From Parachlorella kessleri (lineage: Eukaryota > Chlorophyta > Trebouxiophyceae > Chlorellales > Chlorellaceae), in NCBI GenBank assembly GCA_001598975.1, contig BBXU01003290.1, positions 1-18,432 of the forward strand: DNA of 18,432 nt, given 5' to 3'. Positions 7,512 through 17,200 of the stretch are shown here, in pieces. The translations under genes were made by a program, and so were the position numbers. Every line of letters begins with the position of its first letter. Position 1 is the first letter of the stretch. Below the pieces are notes generated by a model. It ran no database searches and had not been told where the DNA came from. It saw nothing but the letters and a program-made list of their open reading frames with translations.

Positions 7512-10500
7512 ATGCTGAGGGGTTCCTTGATCGTGCTGGGCTGCTTGCTCAGCCTGGTCACCTGCCAGAAGGATGCCTCGAAGGTGAAAAGTAAACAAGT
7601 TGTGGCTTGTACTACAGTGTATATAGGCTACGCCTATTGTAAATTGTGTAACTAGCCAGCTAGCTAGCTACTGCCTGAGCCGTCTGCCTATTGGTTGAGA
7701 AGTGCAGACAGCAGCCCTTCTGGAGCTGCAACGCAAGTCCTCCACGGGTGTGATCGAGCTCAATACACAACTCTTTGAGGAGTTTGTTGTTGGCAAGAGC
7801 AGGCCCTACTCCCTCATAGTCGTTGCAGGTGCGTCTGCAGCTGGCCGCCTGGGTTGTTGTGCCCAAGGAAGCAGGCACTAGGAGAAAGGGACTTGCTGGA
7901 GAGCTTGCTTATGGGGAGGTTCACGCTGTGGCAAGGCGCAGCTCCGGAGAATGTGCTACCGATAGCTTAGGGAGTTAAAGGACCCTCGTGCGCCCAAGCG
8001 CCAGCAGCCATCCTTGCATATGCTGTGGCAAGACTTGCGCCCGTGTGAACCACAATACTGTGACTGTCGTGCTGCAGATTCCAAGAACATGCGGAACCAG
8101 GGCAAGCTGCAGCTGGGGGCTGTGCTCTCGGAGTACGGCCTGGCAGCTCGTACCCTGGCTAAGGAACACGAGGGCAAGAAGTCGGCAGGCCAGGTGTTCT
8201 TCACCACTGTGGAGTTCAGCAACTCCAAGGACCTGTTTGGCAGGTAAGGCTTCTGGCCGAAGTTTACAAGCTTGCTCATGTACTTGTGTGGACATTCATG
8301 AGAGGAGTTCGTCGGCTCTTAAGACCTGTGTGGCAGATAGGACTTTGCATACTGGCCTTAGCATTACCCCATGTGTGTGAGTCTGGGAATGGGCACCGAG
8401 GGCTAATTCCCATTCCCTGCATGCTGTGTGGCAGGTTTGTAGGGCTTGCGCTGCATCTTATGATGTAGTGTACGTGCAGGACAGTCTAGTATCCATCTAT
8501 TACGGCCTGGCCGAGCCTGTTGATGCCGGACAGCAGGCGCCCACAGGCCTGCCTGCCCCGCTCCCCAGGGTGTTATTCTTCATGACTGTCGCTCCCCAGT
8601 GAAAACCCACCTGAAGGCTGGGGATCAAGTCTTTACCCAGGCATGGGCCGCATCCCTCCTCTCCTTAATTGACCATCGCTTTCCTCTGTGTGGACCTCCA
8701 CCCGCAGGCTGGGGATCAAGTCCCTGCCCTGGATGGGCCGCATTTCTCCCTCCATGCCCATCAGCAAGGATGGCGCGGTGCGGCTCAAGGGCGATGACTT
8801 GGTTCAGGACAGCCTGCCGTACCCCTGGTCGGCGGAGACGATTGCCGGCTTTGTGGAGGACAAGACGGGCGTGAAGGCGGGCGAGATCAAGCGCACGTCC
8901 TTCCTGCACTCCAGGTTGGTTGGTGGGTAGAAGGTTGGCTGGGAGGGTGGTGGGGGCTTAGAGCTTGATATCAGGTGTGGTGTTGGTGAGGGGTCAGGAT
9001 AGAGGTTTGCGCTGGCGAGGGTTGGTGCGGAGGCAAGCAGGCGCCCTTCATGCAGTCTGGGGTGGATCTGGCGTACAATCACTGGGAGGCTGGGCTGTTG
9101 CCTGGAGACAGCGCAGCAGTGGACTTTGCCTAGCCTGCCAGGTACCTTTCAGTCAGCTTTGGTGGAGGGTCCTTTGAGCCGTCTCGTTGGGTGCCGCTGA
9201 GCGGATGGGCAGGGTCTGGAGGGTACGGGATCAACTGGAACCGGCCCTGCAGTCTTGTTGGCTGGTCTGGAGCCCAAACTATGTATGGTGGTATGCAGCA
9301 ATTTTTCAACCTTTGTGAGGAGAGGTGGGGACTCTCAAGGCTCATGATGCTGTGGGTGTGCTGCGGCATGCAGTCTGGGCCTCATGGTATCACTGTGCCG
9401 GTACACGGATTTCTCGCTGGTATGTGCCTCATCAGATTGAAACCCATGTGTATGCGCTCACCTGGCTTCAGCTCACCTGGCTTTCATTTTGCCTCCTGTG
9501 TGCAGCCTGATGCCCTTCATCACCCTTGGCTTTGTTGGCGGGGCAGCGTTTGTTGGCTACCACCTTTACCACCTGCCACTGATGCGGAACGTCTACCTCT
9601 ATATGCTAGGGGCCCTGGTTGTTTGGTGGTTCTCCGTGTCAGGTGAGAGTGATGCGCCTCTTGTGGGAAGCATTCTACTTCCCCAGTGATGCAACGGTGT
9701 CTGGTCGTCGCCTGTCGGCCTCAGGCTGGCATTTCGTTGGCAGTGCTAATGGCAGAAAGAGGGATGCTTGCCGACACAGAAGGGTCCCGCTTGGTCAGGT
9801 TGAGCCTTGAGGAGGGCACTGTCTGCGGGTTGGTTATATTGATTTTCATGAAGGGTGCTCTCACTCTCATCCCTTAGGTACTGACTGTGGGGCCCCATGG
9901 CAGGCCCAAAACATAACGGAGCACGATTCTTCAGTATTGTACAGTACAGCAGTATTGGGTGGTAGCAGTTTTTGTACAGTACAGCAGTAGTGGCTGCCGT
10001 AACCATGGGATGGATTCCCAGTATCTATGGCTGCTGGCTGCAGGCGGCATGTTCAACATCATCCGAGGGGTGCCTCTGGTGGGGTACGACTCGCGCACCC
10101 GGCAAGCGATGCTGTTCATGTCAGGTGGGTGGGTGGTGCAAGTTTTACTGACAGCGTTAGGAAGTCAGTCTGCGAGTTGGTTACCTGGGTTCGCTTGGGG
10201 GGGACAAGGATGCCCTGGGGTTCAAAGCGGCAGTGAGTGTGAGTTGCGGGGCGGGTAAGCTAACCTGGGTCTGGCAGGGCGGCGTACCAGCAGACGCGTT
10301 GGGGATAGCAGGATGTAAGCAGTATATCTCACTGTTGCTATCTGGGTGCTATCTGCTAGACAGGGCATGGTAAGCTGTTGTTGGCTAGGTGCCACCATGC
10401 ACATCAGCCCATTTCGTGGGTATCTGGCTACACACCCGTGGTTCAAAGTGCTTGTCTCGAAAAAGCGAACCGTCGGCACTGGCGCAACATCTAGGGAGCC

Positions 10501-10810
10501 CTGCATGTTTTTCACGCATGGGCTCTTGCCATCTGAGTCCTTAAGCCTGCTCACACCTCTGCGCGTGCCCTTGCAATCCCATGCAGGCCAGGGGCAGCTG
10601 GGGGCCGAGGGCTTCATCATGGGGACGCTCTACAGCAGCTTTGGCCTGGCGGCAGCGGGCCTGGTGTCTCTGGTGCCCCGCATGAAGGACAAGCAAAGCC
10701 AGCGGGTGGTGGGCTATGGGCTGCTATTTGTCATGCTGCTGGCCTATCGGTTTGTGGTATCCAACCACCACTGGAAGACGGGCCTCACAACACACTGGTA
10801 CTTCTTTTAG
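7512..10810 (+). CDS. OST3: Oligosaccharyltransferase subunit OST3/OST6 family
   Basis: Exons: 7512-7583, 7708-7828, 8078-8243, 8708-8914, 9506-9642, 10044-10124, 10587-10810 (1008 nt, 335 residues); all phases agree. The protein starts with a signal peptide (MLRGSLIVLGCLLSLVTC). A lumenal thioredoxin-fold domain follows, from LLELQRKSSTGVIELN through GRLGIKSLPWMGRISPS. Four hydrophobic spans follow in the C-terminal half, starting at FITLGFVGGAAFVGY. MFNIIRGVPLVG matches the conserved loop after the second span in OST3/OST6/MagT1 proteins. The family is an accessory subunit of the ER complex that transfers glycan to Asn of nascent proteins; it holds acceptor proteins near the active site. 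The redox CXXC expected after YSLIVVAD is absent here. Length is normal. An alternative exon 1 donor at 7591 with acceptor at 7711 adds one residue and cannot be excluded. A TGTAA lies 54 bases after the stop. Confidence 0.94.
8244..8707 (+). other. OST3 intron 3, 464 bases, with a copied exon edge
   Basis: The intron opens GTAAGGC after TTT GGC AG and closes CACCCGCAG before GCTGGGGATC. It contains a degenerate copy of the first 40 or so bases of exon 4 (listed separately). No other feature was recognised. Confidence 0.8.
8615..8755 (+). repeat. Duplicated exon-4 start in OST3 intron 3
   Basis: Intronic 8615-8663 resembles 8705-8751, which covers the true 3' splice site and the beginning of exon 4. 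Shared blocks include GGCTGGGGATCAAGTC, then TACCCAGGCATGGGCCGCAT versus TGCCCTGGATGGGCCGCAT, then TCCCTCCTCTCC versus TTCTCCCTCC. The offset is about 90 bases. In the upstream copy the acceptor CAG has become AAG before GCTGGGG, so AG is retained but the context is weaker, and the frame runs into a stop soon after. This is a decaying partial exon duplication. Confidence 0.8.
8915..9505 (+). other. OST3 intron 4, 591 bases
   Basis: The intron opens GTTGGTTGG after CAC TCC AG and closes GTGTGCAG before CCTGATGCCC, joining FLHS/SLMPF in phase 2. A short tandem copy of GCTCACCTGGCTT lies near 9457-9485, just before the acceptor. Nothing else was recognised. Confidence 0.8.
9643..10043 (+). other. 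OST3 intron 5, 401 bases
   Basis: The intron opens GTGAGAG after GTG TCA G and closes GGCTGCAG before GCGGCATG. It holds the paired TGTACAGTACA element listed separately. No coding sequence was recognised. Confidence 0.8.
9938..9989. repeat. Paired TGTACAGTACAGCAGTA repeat
   Basis: The 17-base sequence occurs at 9938-9954 and 9973-9989, 35 bases apart, inside OST3 intron 5. Each copy contains TGTAC-A-GTACA, an inverted repeat with a one-base centre. Function is unknown; a short tandem duplication is the simplest reading. Confidence 0.8.
10125..10586 (+). other. OST3 intron 6, 462 bases
   Basis: The intron opens GTGGGTGG after ATG TCA G and closes CCCATGCAG before GCCAGGGGCAG, joining in phase 1. 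Open frames run through it but show no family signature. No repeat was noticed. Confidence 0.8.
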
Positions 10811-11222
10811 GGCGTGGTCCTACTCCTGGGGGCTTCCAAAAGTTGTGTTGCTGCTGTGGACCTTGTAACTGGTACTTCTTGCAAGGCTAGCGGATCTGTG
10901 ATGACCAGACATGTGTTGCGTGGCCTCGGTACACCCTGGTGGGATTGTGTGCTAGGGCTTCATGCTTAGCATTACGGTAGTCATCCGCCCATGCTTGGTG
11001 TGATGCAACCACAATTGCCTACAATGTGTTTGCTGCTGCTGGGCTGGCTGATGGCAGTGACGAGACTGAGTCAAGAGTCCCGCCTGGTAAACCAGGGTAA
11101 CGCAACGCAATGCTGTAGTGAGCATGAGAATCTGACGTGCTGGTCTAGACCCGCCCACAAAATCTAAAAGTCCATGCCTGGCGTATGCCCCAAAGGGGAC
11201 ACCTTCCATAGAGAAGCTCTGC
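10811..11222. other. Tail-to-tail intergenic spacer, OST3 / ESF1
   Basis: 412 bases separate the stop codons of OST3 (plus) and the ESF1-type gene (minus). The OST3 poly(A) signal lies near its left end. I found no TGTAA for ESF1 on the minus strand here, only a TGTAG near 11019. No gene was recognised. Confidence 0.7.
10864..10868 (+). terminator. TGTAA poly(A) signal of OST3
   Basis: TGTAA starts 54 bases past the OST3 stop codon, in the usual position and form for green-algal nuclear genes. Confidence 0.75.
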
Positions 11223-14200
11223 CTACAACTTCTGCTTCTTGTTGCTCTTTCTCTGCGCCCCTGCTGCGCTCCGACGCCCATTCTTGCCGGCGGCTGCACT
11301 CCCACTTGCAGTACTCGGCACCTGCTGCTGCGACTGCGCTGACTTGCGTTTCAATGATGCCACCATAAACCTCAAGTCAGCGCTGCCGCCTCCCGCCCCT
11401 CCCTGGCCGTTCACTGCTCCCGCTGCGCTCGGTTGGTTGGGCTGCTGGCGTGCATGCTGCGACCCTGCTGCAGCTCCATTCTGCCGGTCGCCTTCCCTAT
11501 CGGGGCCATCTCTTCGCTTGGCTGCTTCCCGGGCAATAGCCTGCAAAGCAGGACCAAGGCACCGCTTGCCACCGTAACTGGCACGGCTAGCACATAAGGT
11601 CTCGTGCACGTGCGGCACATCCCGTTCTGCAGAAGTTGTGATATCTTTGCACGGCCAGCCATGGCGTGCAGCAACAACACACGAGCCCTATGCTGCAAAG
11701 CCTGCAAGCACCGGGCCCCAGACCGGTAATGCTCGAGGTCAGCAGGCCACGCCGCTCCAGCCCAATTTGCACCCTCATCAGAGATCTTGTGCCACCATTT
11801 CTAACCACCTCACTAAGAGGCGCCTGGCCACCTAGGGATCTAGTGTCATTGTGAGAGGAGCACGCACGCGGTGTAGGGAGTGGAGGGCGGGAAAAAGAAA
11901 ACGGCAGAAGATGCCTTGGGTTAAGCGAGGAGGAGGGGTACGAGGACCCCCTGGCTTGCCTGCGTGGCGTCAGAGCGGGCGTAGCGTGGGTCCGTGGGAT
12001 CCAGGGCAAAGTGGTGGGAGGTGAACATCTCCTGGAAGCGAGTGTCCCCAAGATCAACTTGGAAGCTGCCTGCACCATACATAGCATGCACAGCGGGCGC
12101 AGCACTCTGGACACCCAGACAGTTAGGTTTCAATGAGATGGAGGCGGAAAAGCAGGGCTGGGACTCGGCAGGCAACAGCAAAAAACGGAACGCAGGTATG
12201 GCAGCGGTAGCTGGCCCGCACCGATACCCGCAGGCTTAGTCTAATAAAGGACGTGTTGCGCCCACAGCCCACCATGTGCCTCCTGCAAGTCACCACCACC
12301 CAGGAAAGCCAGACTTCGTTCATGCCTTACGTCACCCCCCACCCACCTTGCGCCTCATTCATATCCTCCTCATCAGAGCCCTCCGTCCTTTCCCGCCGCC
12401 TGGCCTCCTTCTTCAACCGCATGCGCTCCTTCTTGCTCAGCTTGGAGCCAGCAACTTCGCCAGCTTTGGTGGCGGCGGCAGCTGCAGCAGCGGAAGAGTT
12501 AGGCATTTGCCAGGGCCGTGCCATGCGCTGCCAATTACTCAGCAAGACGCCTACGACCTCGCCTGCCGTGCAGGCGGTGGCAGTTGCTGCCGGTCATTAG
12601 TATGGAAACCAAGGGAAGGGCACTGTGGAGAGCGCTATGCCCTTGCCCCGTCAGCCTGACACCGGCGCCCATCGGCACACTTGTTATTCAAGCATATCAG
12701 CATGCGCAGAACAGCAGCGTGAAGGCCGGGGTGTTAAAACTTTCGGCAAGCAGCTGAACGCCTGTCGTCAGCTTGGAGCCGCATCGGCGGCTTAAAAGTC
12801 CCTGGGTGCGCCAGCGGGGGCAGATGCCATACAATCAACATGGCAAAAACGCGCCAGAAAAGGTCACAAGGCGCGGCATTCCCCGGCACAACATCACAGT
12901 CCCACTTCAGTTGGGCACCTGTTGGCTTGCCCTAACACCATGACGTCCAAGCACAGCATGGCGCCTGGCAGGAAGCGAAGCACGTGCATCACGGACGACA
13001 GCCCGACCGTAGCCAACCCCATCATCCTTGCTGACCACCTATACCTCAGCCCACCGCCCACCTTTAGCGGCAGCTCCGGCCAGTGCCCCCTCATCCATCA
13101 CCAGCATCTCCAGCTCTGCTTTTCTCCTTGCGTCCTCCGCCTGCTGCTGCCGCTGCTGCTCCTTGTCTGCCTTGCTGCCCTTCTTCTTGCCCTCTATCCC
13201 CACAGTAACTGTGCCCTTCATGCTGCCCCTGCCCTTGGCGCCTTCCTCATCTGAGGCAGCCGCAGCAGGGGCCTTACCATCATCCTGCAGTAGAAGCGAG
13301 TGTGCCGGCACGTCAAGAGTCTTGGCCTGCTAGCTGGGCGAACCCAGGCTGCTGCAGCGCACCTGCTGCATCAACATGCTCCTAGAGGCACACACACCGC
13401 TGCCCTCCACTCTGCCAAGCTGGATGAAAGGCGGGTCACCGCCCAAGGGATGCAGTGGTGGCAAACAACACAGGGAGGCGAATCTCCCCAACAACCATGA
13501 ACCCGATCTCCAGCTGTGCAGCTCCGGAGACTCCAGCCCCCCGGCACCACCAGCGCCAACACAGGTTTGGGTGCGAGATATCTGTCATACCTGACCAATG
13601 CCACCATGTGAGGCGCCTTAAGGACCAGGTTTGGCAACATTGGAATTGGTATCACCCGATATAGTTCAAGGGCTAGGGGCAAGATAACCGACCTGGAAGA
13701 AAGGGTCATCAAACGGGTTGTCCTCATGTTGGAAGAATGGGTCGTCCTTCACATCTACAACACAGGCGGGGTGAGAGGGAGAGAGCTACGTGTTACCACA
13801 AGAGATTTCGCAGCAAGCTAAGCAGCCCTGCCTCTTCAGAGGCACCGCGGGGCACAGGAATGACACCGTGCCAAGGTTGTGCAACATGTGTGCAGTTTTC
13901 CCAACCCCTTCGTCACTCACTACCATGTGGTCGCTTGGGCGTCACCAATTCCCGTGCGCCCCACCACCCCACATGCAATAAGTGCCTGCCTAATCAGGTA
14001 CCCACAGCACCCGGAACATTCCCTGTCAACACACCTGCAGGGACGCCTTGGTCATCCCCCGACCCGCCGGCGCCGCCGTAGTCATCCTCTGAGTCATCAT
14101 CCTCATCGGAGTCCACCAGCTTCCTGCCCATGCGCTTGGCCTCGCGCCGCTTCTCCCTGTGGGAGAGGCAAAAGCTAGATCAAAACGATACTAAAGTCGG

Positions 14201-17200
14201 GGGTTATGGGAAAGGGAGCTAAGGTGGCTTCGGGGTTACTTGGGCTGATGAAAGAGAAGAAAGGACTACATACTAACTCAAAAGGTTGGACCATTTCAGG
14301 GTTATAGAGAGGACATCAATACTGATGGCCAGGAGTCGTGCAGCGAAGGGTTTCGAGTGACGGTGCTGGAGACCCAAATCTCACAAACATAACACCCCAA
14401 GTCACCGAGCAGCATGCTGTGAGGCAGGCACGTTCTTTGACGATTTGACCCGGGCACACCACCACCACCCCGAAACGCAGTCAACCCCGCGCGTCTCCAA
14501 AACTACACCTAGCAAGGCAAGCAAACACCAGGCAACGCACTGTCCACAAACAACCGTAAACCACCTCCCATCTCTGCAAGTCCGTGAAGGCCGCCCTATA
14601 GCCACCCAGGGACACCCAACCATAACAACCTATTCACACACCGCCCAACAGGGAGGGCCAGCCATATGCACAACATGTCCCGCATGTGCATGCCTCAGCA
14701 CACCATGCACCCTATACATATATCCCCACAATACACATCGGGCACCAGCTACCGAGGCACTACAACACAGAGTCCCACTCGAGTTTCCCTTAGCTTTCAA
14801 TACTTGTTGCACAGGGCGCAAGCGGCTCGCACCTCTTCCTGCGCATGTACGCCTCCCACACTGTCTCGCCCCTGCGCGCCTCCTGGTCTCGCTTCTTGGC
14901 CAGCAGCCGCTCTCCCAAGTTCTCCAGCCCAGGCAGGAAGGTCACCTCCATCTCCATGCCTGCAAACAAGAGCATGTACTCCCCTCTCTCAAAGGCGTCC
15001 AGCCGCTGGTGGTGGTATACATACACAGAAGGGGCCCAGCCCAGGCAGGAAGGTCACCTCCATCTCCATGCCTGCATGTACCCCCTACTTCCAAGAGTTT
15101 CCTAAATGGTGAGTGTAACCCCTCTCTTAAAGGCTTCCCGAAGTGCTGGTGGTGGTGGCATGGAGACAACGCCTCCTCCACTTCCATGCGTGGATCATCC
15201 CCCATGTGCCTGCTTATCTTCTTCCAAGCCTACCGGCACACAAACAGGGAGCCAATCCCGGCTGGAAGGCCACCTCAACCTCCATGCCTGCATCACCCAC
15301 CATGCGCCTCCCCTCCTTGCCCGCCTACCGAGACACTGGCGGCTGTCTAGACGCAAGCTTGCGGTGACACAAACAGCCAGCCACACGCGGCAGGGAGCCC
15401 ACCTCTGTCGCTACGCCAGACAAAGCCTGCGCATGTGTTCCTCTACTGGTCGCACTGTTTGTGACACACGGACAGCTGCTTGGGAGCAACACACGGCACA
15501 AATACACAGAACTATGCGAATGGTTAGTCCAGGTTTTGCAGAAACAATGCGGTGCCTCAACCCTCACCAGAAGCTGCTGAGCAACCAAGGGCAGACCTTG
15601 CCCCTTGCAGGGAGGGGGCACAGTGTCAACTCACCCTTGTCATTCTTCACCCGAGCCTTGGGCCCAGCTGGGGGCCCCCTTGCTTCATCCTCGCTCTCAT
15701 CGCTGCTGGCGCCATCCTGGCTCCCAGGCGCCCCCTGAAGTTACCACCATGGCCAGGTCATTGGGAACCAAGGCAACTCAATGGCAATCCTGCAAGTGAG
15801 TATTAGCGATATACCATTTGCAACTTCCACAGCCGGGCAACAAGCATGCTTCATGCACAGCAGGCGGCGGAAGCGTTTGCCCTGCAACCCAGGGCAGAGT
15901 TTCTCATTGAGGCCCACGCGGCGGAGAGCCCAAAGCTGGCCACACTGGTCCCTTTATTCACGGCGACCCTTGATAACTCCGTAGGGCCACGGAGGACTTA
16001 TAGGCTGACACCAACAACCCACACACCATCAGTGCAGTCCCCTACAAATCCCCAGGCCCCAGGAATGGCGGAGCCCTGAGCGTGGCCATTCTGTATGTCC
16101 CAAGCAGCCGTTCAAACCCACAGCTGCGCACCTCCTCATCCCCACCCCAGTCCTTCTTGCCCTTGCGCTCCTCCGCAACATCAGCACCCAGCAGCAGGCG
16201 CCGGTAGCGCTCACGCACCTGCGGCAGCAGCGCGGGGCGGCAGGCCGTTGGCTACTTGCTGCCACCACGCACAAGGGTTAGCTACTGGTGGCAGCGGACA
16301 CATCTGCTCAAGGCCGTACAAGGCAGCCTACCCTTGCCTGATTCAGATGGGGTCCAGTAGGCATCACACCGGCATTGTTCTCAGGACGCCCCTCAGGAGG
16401 GTATGTGATGCGAACAGGAGCGGCTTGACACGCGCCCACATGCATGCTGAGTTCGCCCCTCTTTCCCGCCCGCAGCAGGCCCACATTTGCAGGATGCCCC
16501 GGCTGCTGCTGACGCAGCATGCACACGCCGCCCTCCTGGGTCCAACTGTGCCCTAAGCATGTCCCCGAGGGGCCAATTAAGGGGTATCCAACACACAAGG
16601 CGTCCACGGATTCTACAGCCGCCACCCTCCTGGCCCACCCGCCGAGCATGCACCTGCGAATGTGGCTGGCGCAAAGGCCTCCAGGCGCACACGGGCAACC
16701 CGGGATGTAGGGAGCTGACAAGCTGTCTTCAAGGAGAACCTACCGCTGCCTCGTCTTCCTCGGTTCCTGCCCCTGGCTGATCCCCGACAGCATCACCCTC
16801 ATCAGAGTCCTCTGTCTCAGACGCCAAGTAAGCCTGCAGCGAAGGCACGCTGCGATCAACCAGAGGTACCCGATGCAGGGGCCATAGTAGGCAACACACA
16901 ATGGATTGTTTGTGCACTCTCACTGCTTGTGATGCACTAGTCACAAACAGCGGAAGCAGCAACAGGGCAAGGTGCGTATGTTTGCAAAAATGGCAAACAC
17001 AGAGGTAGCTTCAAAGCTCCCTTCACTGATTGCAAACGCAGTCTCTCACATCGTTGGTCGCCCGCCCATCATGCGCCACAGGAAACATAGTAACAAACAA
17101 CAATATAAGGCACAGGGATCCTGACGGTGACAACTCCATGACAGCCATCACAGCTAGCTACCCACCTTGAGGTCGTCCTCCTTCAAGTCATCAGCGGTCA

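Noticed and set aside
12123..12239. Coding-like stretch on the plus strand (MEAEKQGWDSAGNSKKRNAG)
   Set aside because: It is short and isolated within an ESF1 intron, has no flanking exons on that strand, and its complement is a normal pyrimidine-rich intron end.
12894..13094. Hydrophobic minus-strand open frame
   Set aside because: It lies in ESF1 intron 9, does not match any ESF1 segment, and exon 9 ends cleanly at 13062.
14926..15295. CRISPR-like array
   Set aside because: The repeats are few, diverged, unevenly spaced and derived from a neighbouring exon; the host is eukaryotic.
14445..15350. Open frame of 301 codons on the plus strand
   Set aside because: It lies antisense to ESF1 introns and exon 6, is Pro/His/Thr-rich without any domain, and passes through the tandem repeats. 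It is a by-product of C-rich sequence.
15106..15738. Open frame of 210 codons on the plus strand
   Set aside because: It is antisense to an ESF1 intron and an acidic ESF1 exon. The minus strand gives the family-consistent reading with proper splice sites.
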